From a virus, in IMG/VR virus record IMGVR_UViG_3300037485_001620, positions 1-44,998 of that record: DNA of 44,998 nucleotides, one strand, 5' to 3'. A model generated the notes under the pieces. The model was not told the origin of the DNA. It saw only the letters and a list, made by a program, of their open reading frames with translations, and ran no database searches. Of this stretch, positions 31,761 to 39,651 are shown piece after piece (position 1 is the stretch's first letter; each line of letters opens with the position of its first letter). The position numbers were made by a program, and so were the translations under genes.

Positions 31761-32114
31761 TCAGTTGAAGAAGCTCGCCAGCATCTCGGGGTTGCTCTGG
31801 ACTTGCTGGGCCAGCGTCTCGGCGCCCGATACCAGGGCGGCGATCGCCTCGGCCTGCGCCATGTTGACGCAGCGGGGCAGCGCGTCCGAGCAGAAGTCGG
31901 CCACCCATTCAAGCTCGGCCGCCGCGTTGGCCTTGTTCTTGCCGGTGGCGATGACCAGCTCAGCCTTCTTGAGCGCGCTCAGCATCTCGTGGCGAGCGTG
32001 CTTCGTGACACCGGGGACGCTCCAGTCGGCGCGGCTGGCGACTTTCATCAGGTGGAACAGGTCGGACTCGAAGCGGTTGACGGGGTTGCTCTTGATGTGG
32101 AAGTGCGTGGTCAT
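31761..32114 (-). CDS. Unknown protein in its own transcription unit
   Basis: A 117-residue helical protein: MTTHFHIKSNPVNRFESDLF, then MLSALKKAELVIATGKNKANAAAELEWVADF, and a C-terminal helix ending PEMLASFFN. Promoter module 4 and a hairpin terminator frame it. The ribosome binding site is GGAGCAGACA. Not recognised. Confidence 0.6.
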   Translation of the reverse strand: MTTHFHIKSNPVNRFESDLFHLMKVASRADWSVPGVTKHARHEMLSALKKAELVIATGKNKANAAAELEWVADFCSDALPRCVNMAQAEAIAALVSGAETLAQQVQSNPEMLASFFN

Positions 32115-32159
32115 TGTCTGCTCCGGGTCTGCGGTGCGCTCCGTGCGCCCCGTCTTTCT

Positions 32160-32218
32160 GACACCACGAGTCTATCCAGGCCGGCTAAGCCTTGCAATAG
32201 CAAGGCGCGAGAAAGTTA
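32160..32218 (-). promoter_or_regulatory. Early promoter module 4
   Basis: CTATTGCAA with TTGCAA at 32192-32197, 17-base spacer, TAGACT at 32169-32174, GTGTC at 32160-32164, TTCTCGCG upstream. Best matched to module 5: the two share most bases from the CTTTCTCTAAC upstream box to the -10. Confidence 0.85.
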
Positions 32219-32244
32219 GAGAAAGTCGAGAAGGCTGATCAATA

Positions 32245-32275
32245 GGCCACCCTGGTGCCGAAGCGCAGGGCGGCC
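32245..32275 (-). terminator. Terminator after 32675 gene
   Basis: GGCCGCCCTG and CAGGGTGGCC pair over 10 bases with one G-U, 11-base loop, after the stop of the zinc-finger gene; the weak TATTGATC tail follows. Confidence 0.6.
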
Positions 32276-32288
32276 GGGCCCCGGTTCG

Positions 32289-32675
32289 TCAAACCCGGAG
32301 GGCGGCCTGGAGGGCGGCCTGGACCGCAGCGCGCTGGCCGCGCAGGCCGTCGCTGACCACGAGGTCGGAGATCCGGCCGCCCTTGACCGCGAACCAAGCG
32401 GCGGCGCGGCCGATGTCAGCCTTGAAACCGGAACCGTCGCGCTCGATGAAAGCCGGCCCAAGGGCGCCCAGAACCACCTCGCGGCAGGCAGGCGCCGGGA
32501 CGCTGGGGCCGACCTTGACCCAGGGGTTCGTCGCGCCGACCGGGGCAAGGCCGGTCCCGCCGCAGCGGAAGCACAGGCCGTTGTGGATGCTTGAGAACGC
32601 CATGATCCGGCCGGAGCCGTCGCACTTGTCGCAGGGGGTCTCGATCTTGGCAGCGGTCTGGGCGGTGGCGTTCAT
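32289..32675 (-). CDS. DnaJ-type zinc-finger protein
   Basis: A 128-residue protein whose first 42 residues carry two C-x2-C-x-G-x-G motifs: CDKCDGSG (C15, C18) and CFRCGGTG (C35, C38), the zinc-binding pattern of DnaJ. There is no J domain. The rest is mixed alpha-beta with GFKADIGRAAAWFAVKGG and a C-terminal helix. Such short zinc proteins occur in phage early regions and may act as adaptors to host chaperones or as regulators. Transcribed by module 5. Confidence 0.7.
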   Translation of the reverse strand: MNATAQTAAKIETPCDKCDGSGRIMAFSSIHNGLCFRCGGTGLAPVGATNPWVKVGPSVPAPACREVVLGALGPAFIERDGSGFKADIGRAAAWFAVKGGRISDLVVSDGLRGQRAAVQAALQAALRV

Positions 32676-32717
32676 GGTCTGCTCCGGTCGGCGGGGCTTG
32701 GTTCGGCGCCCCCCACA

Positions 32718-32775
32718 CCAGCAGTCTATCCAGGCGCCTTACACCTTGCAATAGCAAGGCGCGAGATTGTTAGAG
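32718..32775 (-). promoter_or_regulatory. Early promoter module 5
   Basis: CTATTGCAA with TTGCAA at 32746-32751, 17-base spacer, TAGACT at 32723-32728, a GTGTG variant downstream, ATCTCGCG upstream. Drives the zinc-finger gene. Confidence 0.85.
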
Positions 32776-32823
32776 AAAGGTCGGGAGCGGCGCGTGGCTC
32801 GATGTTCCCGGCGATGGAGGCGG

Positions 32824-33249
32824 CTACTCGGGGGCGGCCAGACGGTCGTGTAGTTCGTGGGCGAGCTTGGCGACGTCGCCGCCAAGCTCGGTCATGTAGT
32901 ACCGCTTGCCCCGGATCACGTCCTTGTGGACCGACAGCAGCCCACGTCGGGCCATCGTGGCGTTCAGCAGGTAGTCCGCCGACGGACCGCCAGACAGCAG
33001 CGCGTCGATGATCTCTGGCTGGTCAGCCAGTCGGGCGAGGGCCGCGGCTGCGTCTTCCCGGCGGTCGTTCTTGGTGTAGGCTCGGCACGCTTCATCCCAA
33101 GCGGCCTCGGCGCGAATGGCAGCGCCTTGGGCCTCGGTGTGTGCATCTTGTGTGCGGTTCTTGGCCTCGGTGAGGCCGGCGGCGACGCCCTGGGCCTCTC
33201 TCAGGACGTTCTTGGCGAGGCTGGCGATGGTGTCGGGCTTCTTGGTCAT
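32824..33249 (-). CDS. Unknown coiled-coil protein
   Basis: A 141-residue protein. Residues 1-60 are a charged helix (AKNVLREAQGVAAGLTEAKNRTQ), followed by helices and a small winged-helix-like end: LLNATMARRGLLSVHKDVIRGKRYYMTELGGDVA, which fits a DNA-binding wing. Start ATG 33249 has GGAGCCGACC upstream. Directly follows the YqaJ-type exonuclease gene (28-base gap) and probably shares its mRNA. Confidence 0.55.
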   Translation of the reverse strand: MTKKPDTIASLAKNVLREAQGVAAGLTEAKNRTQDAHTEAQGAAIRAEAAWDEACRAYTKNDRREDAAAALARLADQPEIIDALLSGGPSADYLLNATMARRGLLSVHKDVIRGKRYYMTELGGDVAKLAHELHDRLAAPE

Positions 33250-33277
33250 GGTCGGCTCCGTTGGGATTGGGCGGCGG

Positions 33278-34540
33278 CTACCAGTCGGCGCCGAGGTCGG
33301 CGGCCAGGGCGGCGAGCAGGTCGGCCGGCAGGGCAGCGGCGGGCGCGCTGGCGACGTCTGCGGCGTCGTCGCGCAGCTCGGCGACGGTGACGCCCCGGAC
33401 GATGATGGGCTCGATCGGGGCGTCATGGATGTCTGGCAGGGTGGAGGGGTCGGCATCGGCCAGCCAACCGGCGGTGACCCGGAGGCCACGGGAGATCGTG
33501 ATCTTGCCCGGCTTGCCCTCGCGGTCGGCCTTGCGGGAGGCCAGCGGGTTGGCGTTGGGGTCCGGGATGACCAAGCGGTCGGCCCCGACGCGCTGGGCGG
33601 CAGTGAGCAGGATGGCTTTGGCGGCGGCCTGCTCGGCCTCCAACCTCTTGATCGCGGCGCCAAGGTCGGCGTAGCGGGCGGCCGTGGCGGCGAGGCCGGG
33701 GGCCTCGTGCTGGCCCTCGGCGGACCAATAGCGGACGGCGATCGCGGCATCGTCGGCACAGGTGATCGGGTGGGGTTCGCCGTCGATCACGAAGCGGCGG
33801 CGCCACTCGGCGAGGGCGGCGATCAGGGCGGCGAAGGCGGCGTCTGCGCCGTCATCCCAGAGCAGGCGCACGCGGCGGTGCGAGTGAGGCCCAGCCCAGG
33901 CGAAAAGGTCCGTGTAGCCGACCGGGGCGCCGCAAGCGCGCATCACGCCCATCTGGGCGATGACTTGCAGGACGTAGTCTCGGGGCGCGACCGGACCATC
34001 GGGATCGGCGAGGGTGGCGGCGATGCCGTAGCCGTCGGGCGAGTCGGGGGCGTACTCGCCGAGGCCCCAAGGCGTCCGAAGGACTTTGATCTCGGCAAGC
34101 CCGACGGCTTGATCGAACGGCTCATCCGGGTACGCGCACCACTCGCTCGGAACGTATGCCAAGATCGCGTCGGGGGAGACAGACAGCCACGGGTGATCCG
34201 GGTGCGTCCATCGGGTGATGTCAGCCCACGTCGAGGGGGCATCTTCGGCGCCGTTGTGGATCAGTTCGTACTCAGCGAGGGCGATCGACTCGAACCGCTG
34301 CCCGGTGGCGCGCAGACCGTTCGGCGAGGTGTCCTCGGGCTCTCGCGGGGCGATGCCGCGCATGATCGCGGCGGTCTCGGCCGGGCTGCGGAAGCCGCAG
34401 CCGAAGATCGAGGCGACGTCACTGGCGCCGATCGAGGGGCCTCCGTCGGGCGCGGTGGCGGCGCGATCGGCGAGCCAGTCGGCGCGCGAGGCGTAGACCC
34501 GGAAGTTGCGGGCGCGGGGCGCGGTGGTGCGGTCGGTCAT
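33278..34540 (-). CDS. YqaJ/lambda-exonuclease-type recombination nuclease
   Basis: A 420-residue nuclease that would chew DNA ends to give single strands for the RecT-like protein. Family residues are visible: SIGASDVASIFG (36-47), acidic E84 in RFESIALAE, D124 in VSPDAIL and E150-x-K152 in GLAEIKVLR. The second half has extra helices, including a long coil near 285-325. Paired exonuclease and annealing protein are a standard phage recombination module. Leader contains an 8-base hairpin (34620-34647). I see no module promoter upstream. Confidence 0.85.
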   Translation of the reverse strand: MTDRTTAPRARNFRVYASRADWLADRAATAPDGGPSIGASDVASIFGCGFRSPAETAAIMRGIAPREPEDTSPNGLRATGQRFESIALAEYELIHNGAEDAPSTWADITRWTHPDHPWLSVSPDAILAYVPSEWCAYPDEPFDQAVGLAEIKVLRTPWGLGEYAPDSPDGYGIAATLADPDGPVAPRDYVLQVIAQMGVMRACGAPVGYTDLFAWAGPHSHRRVRLLWDDGADAAFAALIAALAEWRRRFVIDGEPHPITCADDAAIAVRYWSAEGQHEAPGLAATAARYADLGAAIKRLEAEQAAAKAILLTAAQRVGADRLVIPDPNANPLASRKADREGKPGKITISRGLRVTAGWLADADPSTLPDIHDAPIEPIIVRGVTVAELRDDAADVASAPAAALPADLLAALAADLGADW

Positions 34541-34619
34541 CGTGGCTCCTGGCGGGCGCTACGGGGCGCCCTGGCGGCTCGCGCTGTGGCGGCCGGGTGT
34601 GCGGTCGTTCGGTGGAGAG

Positions 34620-34647
34620 GCCCGCCCTGAGTGACCGTGGGGCGGGC
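34620..34647 (-). other. Hairpin in leader of YqaJ-type gene
   Basis: GCCCGCCC and GGGCGGGC form a perfect 8-base stem with a 12-base loop, about 80 bases before the start codon. The rest of 34541-34737 shows no promoter or gene. It may be an attenuator or an upstream terminator. Confidence 0.4.
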
Positions 34648-34737
34648 GGCACGGGGCCCAGGCGAGGGCCAGCGTCGGCGCGGCGGCAGACCACCGCAGA
34701 GGCGCGGCGCCGATGGGACTCTGCGGCGTGGAGGAAG

Positions 34738-34763
34738 GGGGCCGCCTTGGTGGGGCGGCGGCC
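34738..34763 (-). terminator. GGCCGCC/GGCGGCC terminator
   Basis: Perfect 7-base stem after the stop of the 35406 gene, the same stem as at 31722-31747, followed by CCCCTTCC. Ends the first leftward unit. Confidence 0.6.
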
Positions 34764-34776
34764 GGGCCCGTGGGGG

Positions 34777-35406
34777 CTACTTCGCCAGGAGCGCGATCAG
34801 GTCGTTCGCGGCCTTGATGCGGGAGTCGCGCTCGGCTTGCAGCGCAACCAAAGCAGCCCGGTGAGCGTTGATCATCGAGATCAGCGCGTCGTTGCTCATT
34901 CCGCCAATGTCGGGGACCACGCCGGGCGGATCGGCTTGCGCGGCTTCGGACGGGACAGCGGCATCTTCGGATCGCTCGCTCCACAGTGTGCGGCCACTGT
35001 TCCCGGACCAAACCCCGGATCGGCCACTGAGGAACGCGGCGGCCGAGACCTCAGCCTTCGCGGTCGCCAGGATGTGGTCATCCGTCACACCAGACTCAAA
35101 GGCGCGCCAAAAGACCCGATGACCACTGATGCGCTGAATCGGGTTGGGGACAGACATGATCCCGTAGCACCGGGCCACTCGAACACCCTCGATGTTGTCG
35201 ATGAACACTTCCCCGATCGTAGACATGTAGCCAGCGCCGCGCTTTGGGTTGGGGATCCCGATCATGCGGCGAAATGCGGACGTCGAGCCCCGTGACTTGT
35301 AGCCGGTGACCTTGGCTGCAACCTCGGTGTCGAGGGGCTCCCAGCTTCGGGTGCTAATGATGGACAGGAGGCTCTTGATTGAGATCGAAGGGTTTCTGTA
35401 GACCAC
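34777..35406 (-). CDS. Unknown protein, first leftward gene at divergent promoter
   Basis: A 209-residue protein starting at GTG 35406 with GAGG 7 bases upstream. It includes VAAKVTGYKSRGSTSAFRRMIGIPNPKRG, a basic region with helix-turn character, and ends in a coiled coil (MINAHRAALVALQAERDSRIKAANDLIALL). GC content looks lower than that of neighbours. Divergent transcription from the MazG-DnaN-reductase block makes it a candidate regulator, but no clear DNA-binding motif is certain. Confidence 0.5.
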   Translation of the reverse strand: MVYRNPSISIKSLLSIISTRSWEPLDTEVAAKVTGYKSRGSTSAFRRMIGIPNPKRGAGYMSTIGEVFIDNIEGVRVARCYGIMSVPNPIQRISGHRVFWRAFESGVTDDHILATAKAEVSAAAFLSGRSGVWSGNSGRTLWSERSEDAAVPSEAAQADPPGVVPDIGGMSNDALISMINAHRAALVALQAERDSRIKAANDLIALLAK

Positions 35407-35447
35407 GGTGTCCTCGTGTCGGCTGGCGGCTTCATCGCCGCCGCTCC

Positions 35448-35510
35448 CGACACCCTCAGCCTATCGGGGCACGGTTGGGCGCGCAATAGCTGGCCGGTAG
35501 AAAGTGTGAA
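35448..35510 (-). promoter_or_regulatory. Early promoter module 6 (leftward side of divergent pair)
   Basis: CTATTGCGC with TTGCGC at 35481-35486, 17-base spacer, TAGGCT at 35458-35463, GTGTC downstream and TTCT-N2-CG upstream. Drives the 35406 gene. Confidence 0.8.
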
Positions 35511-35559
35511 GATTGTTGAGGGTGCCGTGATGGTCGGCGCTTTGGTGTTTGTGGCGCGC

Positions 35560-35595
35560 GGCTATTGCGCTGCGGTGGACGGTGGGGTAGGATGG
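35560..35595 (+). promoter_or_regulatory. Early promoter 7 (rightward side of divergent pair)
   Basis: CTATTGCGC with TTGCGC at 35565-35570, 17-base spacer, TAGGAT at 35588-35593. The only rightward copy of the CTATTGC module, about 80 bases from module 6. Drives MazG-like, DnaN-like and probably the reductase gene. Confidence 0.8.
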
Positions 35596-35650
35596 CTGGG
35601 CGCTGCGGCGGGCTCGGAGGGACCGGGTCGGCGGCGACGGAGGGCAGACG

Positions 35651-36148
35651 ATGCCGATCGGGTTTGTGGAGTACGTCGATTTCGTGGAACAGACGAGCGA
35701 CTATGCGCCGAGCAGCCGCAGGGAGAGCGGACTGTGCGGGGTGATCAGCGAAGTGGGCGAGGTGCTCGCGCTCTTTGATGAGCGCCGGATCAAGCGCAAG
35801 GGGCTGCCCTCGCGCGAGGTCATCTTGTCGGAGCTGGGTGACGTGCTCTGGTATGAGGTCTGGCGCGCGGGCTGGGATGCTCGGGAGTCTGGCCATTGGA
35901 ACGACTCGCCCTTGATGGACGTGTCGGAAGATCCGGTCCTCGCGCGGAGCGCCGTGCGGCAGGTGTTTATGAGCCCCCGGATCGACGCCGAAGCCAAGAG
36001 CGGCACGCGCAGGATGCTGATGTCGTTCGGGTTCACGATCGCCGAGATCGCCGAGGCCAACGTGGCGAAGCTCAAGGCCCGGCGCGAGGCGGGCACCCTG
36101 CACGATCGCGAGGCGCGCGCGGTCGCGGCCGTCGAAGGGGGTGAGTGA
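35651..36148 (+). CDS. MazG-like nucleotide pyrophosphohydrolase
   Basis: A 165-residue protein with the MazG metal site: ISEVGEVL gives E34 and E37, and SELGDVLWY gives E61 and D64 (E-x2-E ... E-x2-D). A later NVAKLKARREAGTL is also typical. Enzymes of this group cleave NTPs or dNTPs to monophosphates; in phages they may trim dUTP or lower host alarmone. GGAGG precedes ATG 35651. First gene of the rightward nucleotide/replication operon. Confidence 0.85.
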   Translation: MPIGFVEYVDFVEQTSDYAPSSRRESGLCGVISEVGEVLALFDERRIKRKGLPSREVILSELGDVLWYEVWRAGWDARESGHWNDSPLMDVSEDPVLARSAVRQVFMSPRIDAEAKSGTRRMLMSFGFTIAEIAEANVAKLKARREAGTLHDREARAVAAVEGGE

Positions 36149-37314
36149 TGACCCTCTCGATCAACGCGCCGATCGGCGTGATTGGCCCTATGCTGCGCCG
36201 GGCTCAAGGCGTGGCGCCGGCCAAGGCAGACCGGCCGATCCTGGGCTGCGTGCTGTTGTCGGCGGGGCATGACGGGGTGCTCACGGTGACAGCGAGCAGC
36301 GGCACGATGACCCTGATCCAGCGGGTGTCGCTCGGGCTTGATGCCGTGCGGGACTCTGGCGAGGTCGCGGTGGATGCCCGGCGGCTCGCGGACGTGGTCG
36401 GCGGGCTGCCCCGTGGTGACGTGGCGCTCGCGCTCACCGGCAAGACCGGCAAGGGTATCGTCGAGGTCAAGGGCGGCGGTTCGCGCTACCGGCTGAACGC
36501 GGACGATGCGGCGGACTATCCGCCCAGCGGCAGCGACTCGGGCGAGGGCCCGGCCGACGTGACCGTCATCAAGGGCGGCGACCTGGGCCGGATGATCTCA
36601 GAGACGACGTTCGCGATCTGCGAAGACGCCAACCGCTACGGTCTGAACGGACTGCTGATCGAGTCGGTTGAGGCGGGCGCCGATGGCGGGGCGCGGCTGC
36701 GCTTTGCGACCACCGACGGGTCGCGGCTGTCTTGGTCGGAGGGGTCGGCGTCGCAGCCGATCGCGCTCAACAAGCGCAAGAAGCTGCTTTCCCGCGCGTT
36801 TCTCGCCGAGCTTGGGAAGCTCATCAGCGGGCCGGATCAGGAGTGGACGATCACGATCGGGGCGCGGTGGATCAGCGCCCGGTGCGGCGATGTCGAGTTG
36901 AGCGGCGTTCTCGTTGAGGGCGAGTTCCCGGACTACCGGATGGTCCTACCCGCTGGCGGGCCCAAGCGCGTGGCGACGGTCGGCGGGCCTGACCTGTCGG
37001 CGGCGCTCAAGCGGGCGGCGCTCATGGCGAGCGACCGGAACACGTCGGTTCGGCTGGCCTTCGGTGAGTCGGTCCTGACGATCTCGGCGCAGGACTTGCA
37101 GGCCGGGAGCGTCGTCGAGGAGGTCGCGTGCGTGCTGGAGGGTCGGCCGATTGAGACGGGGTTCAACGCCCGGTATCTGCTCGACATCTTGGGCGCGACG
37201 CGGGCGGCCGAGGTGCGGATCGAGATGGGTTCGGGCGCGCTTGATCCGGTGATCATCAAGGCCGACGGGCGCGCGGATGCCGTCTTCGTCGTGATGCCGA
37301 TGCGGCTCGACTGA
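36148..37314 (+). CDS. dnaN: DNA polymerase sliding clamp (DnaN-like)
   Basis: A 388-residue beta-clamp protein that would encircle DNA and tether a polymerase. Family segments: RPILGCVLLSA...LTVTAS, SRYRLNADDAADYPP, FAICEDANRYGLNGLLIE, VEGEFPDYRMVLP, FNARYLLDILG, and a VVMPMRL end equal to bacterial DnaN. Length fits three clamp domains. Few phages carry a bacterial-type clamp, and no phage polymerase is seen here, so it may load host polymerase III onto phage DNA. ATG 36148 overlaps the MazG-like stop. Confidence 0.93.
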   Translation: MTLSINAPIGVIGPMLRRAQGVAPAKADRPILGCVLLSAGHDGVLTVTASSGTMTLIQRVSLGLDAVRDSGEVAVDARRLADVVGGLPRGDVALALTGKTGKGIVEVKGGGSRYRLNADDAADYPPSGSDSGEGPADVTVIKGGDLGRMISETTFAICEDANRYGLNGLLIESVEAGADGGARLRFATTDGSRLSWSEGSASQPIALNKRKKLLSRAFLAELGKLISGPDQEWTITIGARWISARCGDVELSGVLVEGEFPDYRMVLPAGGPKRVATVGGPDLSAALKRAALMASDRNTSVRLAFGESVLTISAQDLQAGSVVEEVACVLEGRPIETGFNARYLLDILGATRAAEVRIEMGSGALDPVIIKADGRADAVFVVMPMRLD

Positions 37315-37349
37315 TCAGGCTCGCAGGGGTGGACCGGCCCCCGGCGTGT

Positions 37350-37360
37350 GGTACGCTGGG
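37350..37360 (+). promoter_or_regulatory. Possible promoter before reductase gene
   Basis: GTGTGGTACGCTG gives an extended -10 (TG-G-TACGCT) about 50 bases before the start, in a 93-base gap. No convincing -35 is present. GGAGG lies at 37397-37401 before ATG 37408. Reading through from promoter 7 is equally likely. Confidence 0.35.
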
Positions 37361-37407
37361 GGTCTTCGTGCGGTTTTTGGTGGCGCCGTCGGGCGTCGGA
37401 GGTGTGC

Positions 37408-39519
37408 ATGGGTGACGTGGTGATGGGCGCTGGGGCGCTCGATCGGGTGGTGGGGCCTCGGGGTGAGCGGGTGCCGGGGCTGCTCTGGGCGCCGACGTGG
37501 GATCAGGACCGCGCGGGGTGCATGGCCGAGGTGACTGAATGGCTGGCCGATCTCAGTGATGACGACGGGGTCAAGGGCCTGCCCGCCGGGGTGCGGCTGG
37601 CCTCGGAGGTGGTGCGCTTGCGGACCTATGCCAAGGTCAAGGCCGATGGCGAGCGCGAGACGTGGCGGGAGACGGTGATCCGGTGGGGTGCCTACATGCT
37701 CCACCGGCTGTGGATCACGACCACCGATAGCGGGGCGCTGAGCGAGCTTGAGCGGGCCGTGCGGGCGGTGTTTCGGCGCGAGGTGATGCCCAGCATGAGG
37801 GCCTTATGGTCGGCCGGTGACGTGCTCGACTCCAACGACATCGCGCTCTACAACTGCGCTTTTGCCCCGGCTGACAGCGTCGCGGTGTTCTGGGAAAGCC
37901 TGTACATCTTGATGCACGGGACCGGCTTTGGGTTCAGCGTTGAAGAGCAGTTCGTGTCGAGGTTGCCGATCCCGGAGGTGCCGCGCGGGACCATGCCCCA
38001 GCCTCACGTCATCGAAGACTCCACCGAGGGCTGGCGGAACGCGGTAGAGGTCGGCGTTTTGACGTGGTTCGACGGTCAGGGGATCACGTTTGACTACTCG
38101 CAGATCCGGCCCGCCGGGGCGAAGCTCAAGACCAAGGGCGGCGAAGCGTCCGGCCCGGAGCCCTTGCGGCGCTACTTGGAGGGGTTGCGGGAGGCAATCC
38201 AGCGCGCCGGGGCCGTGCGGCGGCAGTTGACCACGGTTGAGGTGCATGACTTGCTGTGCCTTGCGGCCCGCGCTGTGCAGGTCGGTGGGGTGCGGCGCTC
38301 GGCGATGATCTCGTTCAGCGATCGGGATGACGTCAAGATGCGCTGGGCGAAGCACTACCCGGCGGCCTATGGGCTCGGCGTCGCCATTCCGGCCGAGCGG
38401 ACCCAGGCGAACAACAGTTGGGTGTGGCTTGACGGCACCACGCGGGCCGACTTCGATCAGGAGTGGGCGGTGCTCCAGACCAGCAACGCGGGCGAGCGGG
38501 GGATCTTCTCGCCGGCCCGGATGGCGTACCGGGGCGTTGACCTGCGCGCGAACCCGTGCGTCGAGATCGGCTTGGCTTGGCGCGATGCGGCCGACCCGAT
38601 GGGCGGCGACGGCGGCGGGCAGTTTTGCAACCTGACCAACGTCATCCTGCGCCCGTGGGACGACCTCGAAAGCGCGCGCGCCAAGGTCGCTTTGGCTTCG
38701 TTCCTCGGCACGCTCCAGGCTTCGTGCACCCGCTTCAACGGCCTCCGCGCTGGGTGGACTGACATCACGCGCCGGGATGCGTTGCTCGGGGTCGGGCTCA
38801 GCGGGCAGGCGGACTGCCCCCAGGTCACGTCGTCGATCGCGAAGCTCGCCGACCTCAATGCGCTCGCCGTCGATGCGAACGCTTGGTGGGCCGGGGTTCT
38901 CGGCATTTCGCAGGCGGCCGGGGTGACGTGCGGCAAGCCCGACGGCAACTCGTCGGCGTTCTTGGGCTGCGCTTCGGGCATCCACGCGCACCACGATCGC
39001 TACTACCTCCAGCGGATCACGGTGTCGGCTCAGTCGCCGATCTGCGCGGTGCTCCGCGAGGCCGGGGTGCCTTGCATCCCTGGCACTCCGGGCGAAGTCG
39101 AGCCGAACGCTTGGCTCTTTGAGTTCCCGATGGCGGCGGCTCCGGGGGCGCTCTTGCGGACCCAAGAGACGGCCTTGAGTCTGCTCGATCGGCTCGACGT
39201 GGTCAATCGGGGGTGGCTCGCCGAGCGCGGGCACAACCAGTCGGTCACGGTCAACGTTCGGCCCGATGAGTGGGACGGGGTGAAAGAGCGGATCTGGGAG
39301 CGGGGCGACGCGGGCGAGCTTGGCGGGGTGTCGTTCTTCCCGGACGAGGGCGCGGTCTACTACGGGCAGCCCCGGACGTCGCTGAGCGTTGAGGAGTACG
39401 AGGCCCGCCTTGCTGCGCTCCCCGCGGTCGATTGGGCGCGGCTCGCGGAGTACGAGACCGGCGTGTCGGAGGGCGCTCAGATGTTGGCCTGCGGTGGCGG
39501 GGCGTGCGAGCTGCGGTAG
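37408..39519 (+). CDS. Class II (B12-dependent) ribonucleotide reductase
   Basis: A 703-residue monomeric reductase of the RTPR/NrdJ type, making deoxynucleotides with adenosylcobalamin. Cys residues fit the known set: C150 in YNCAF, C384 in NPCVEI (with N382 and E386), C407 in FCNLTN, and C695/C700 in the C-terminal CGGGAC. The spacing between C384 and C407 is larger than in classical enzymes because of a Gly/Asp-rich insert, which may matter for function. Needs cobalamin from the host. Third gene of the rightward block; strong hairpins follow. Confidence 0.93.
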   Translation: MGDVVMGAGALDRVVGPRGERVPGLLWAPTWDQDRAGCMAEVTEWLADLSDDDGVKGLPAGVRLASEVVRLRTYAKVKADGERETWRETVIRWGAYMLHRLWITTTDSGALSELERAVRAVFRREVMPSMRALWSAGDVLDSNDIALYNCAFAPADSVAVFWESLYILMHGTGFGFSVEEQFVSRLPIPEVPRGTMPQPHVIEDSTEGWRNAVEVGVLTWFDGQGITFDYSQIRPAGAKLKTKGGEASGPEPLRRYLEGLREAIQRAGAVRRQLTTVEVHDLLCLAARAVQVGGVRRSAMISFSDRDDVKMRWAKHYPAAYGLGVAIPAERTQANNSWVWLDGTTRADFDQEWAVLQTSNAGERGIFSPARMAYRGVDLRANPCVEIGLAWRDAADPMGGDGGGQFCNLTNVILRPWDDLESARAKVALASFLGTLQASCTRFNGLRAGWTDITRRDALLGVGLSGQADCPQVTSSIAKLADLNALAVDANAWWAGVLGISQAAGVTCGKPDGNSSAFLGCASGIHAHHDRYYLQRITVSAQSPICAVLREAGVPCIPGTPGEVEPNAWLFEFPMAAAPGALLRTQETALSLLDRLDVVNRGWLAERGHNQSVTVNVRPDEWDGVKERIWERGDAGELGGVSFFPDEGAVYYGQPRTSLSVEEYEARLAALPAVDWARLAEYETGVSEGAQMLACGGGACELR

Positions 39520-39532
39520 ACTGAGCCGACCA

Positions 39533-39597
39533 CGCCGGGGTGAGTAGCCCCGGCCCGACGGCCGCTCCGGTGACTCGGGGCGGCCGTCTTCTTTGGG
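39533..39597 (+). terminator. Tandem hairpins and terminator after reductase gene
   Basis: First hairpin GCCGGGG-TGAGTAG-CCCCGGC (39533-39553), then GACGGCCGC (39557-39565) with GCGGCCGTC (39580-39588), perfect 9-base stem, followed by TTCTTT. Good rho-independent terminator. Confidence 0.8.
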
Positions 39598-39598
39598 C

Positions 39599-39651
39599 TT
39601 GCGCGCCGTCAAGTCAGCAGATACCATACATGTGCGTGTGTGTGTTAGGAT
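39599..39651 (+). promoter_or_regulatory. Promoter(s) after the reductase terminator
   Basis: TTGCGC (39599-39604), 17-base spacer, TACCAT (39622-39627). A second extended -10, TG-T-TAGGAT (hexamer 39646-39651), follows a GTGTGTGT run. They read into a short segment without a convincing protein gene. Confidence 0.6.

Noticed and set aside
37315-37407. Cobalamin riboswitch before the B12-dependent reductase
   Set aside because: The gap is only 93 bases and lacks a B12-box-like sequence or room for the aptamer.
39631-39645. GT-rich run as a microsatellite repeat
   Set aside because: Too short and imperfect; better read as spacer of the promoter before the candidate small RNA.
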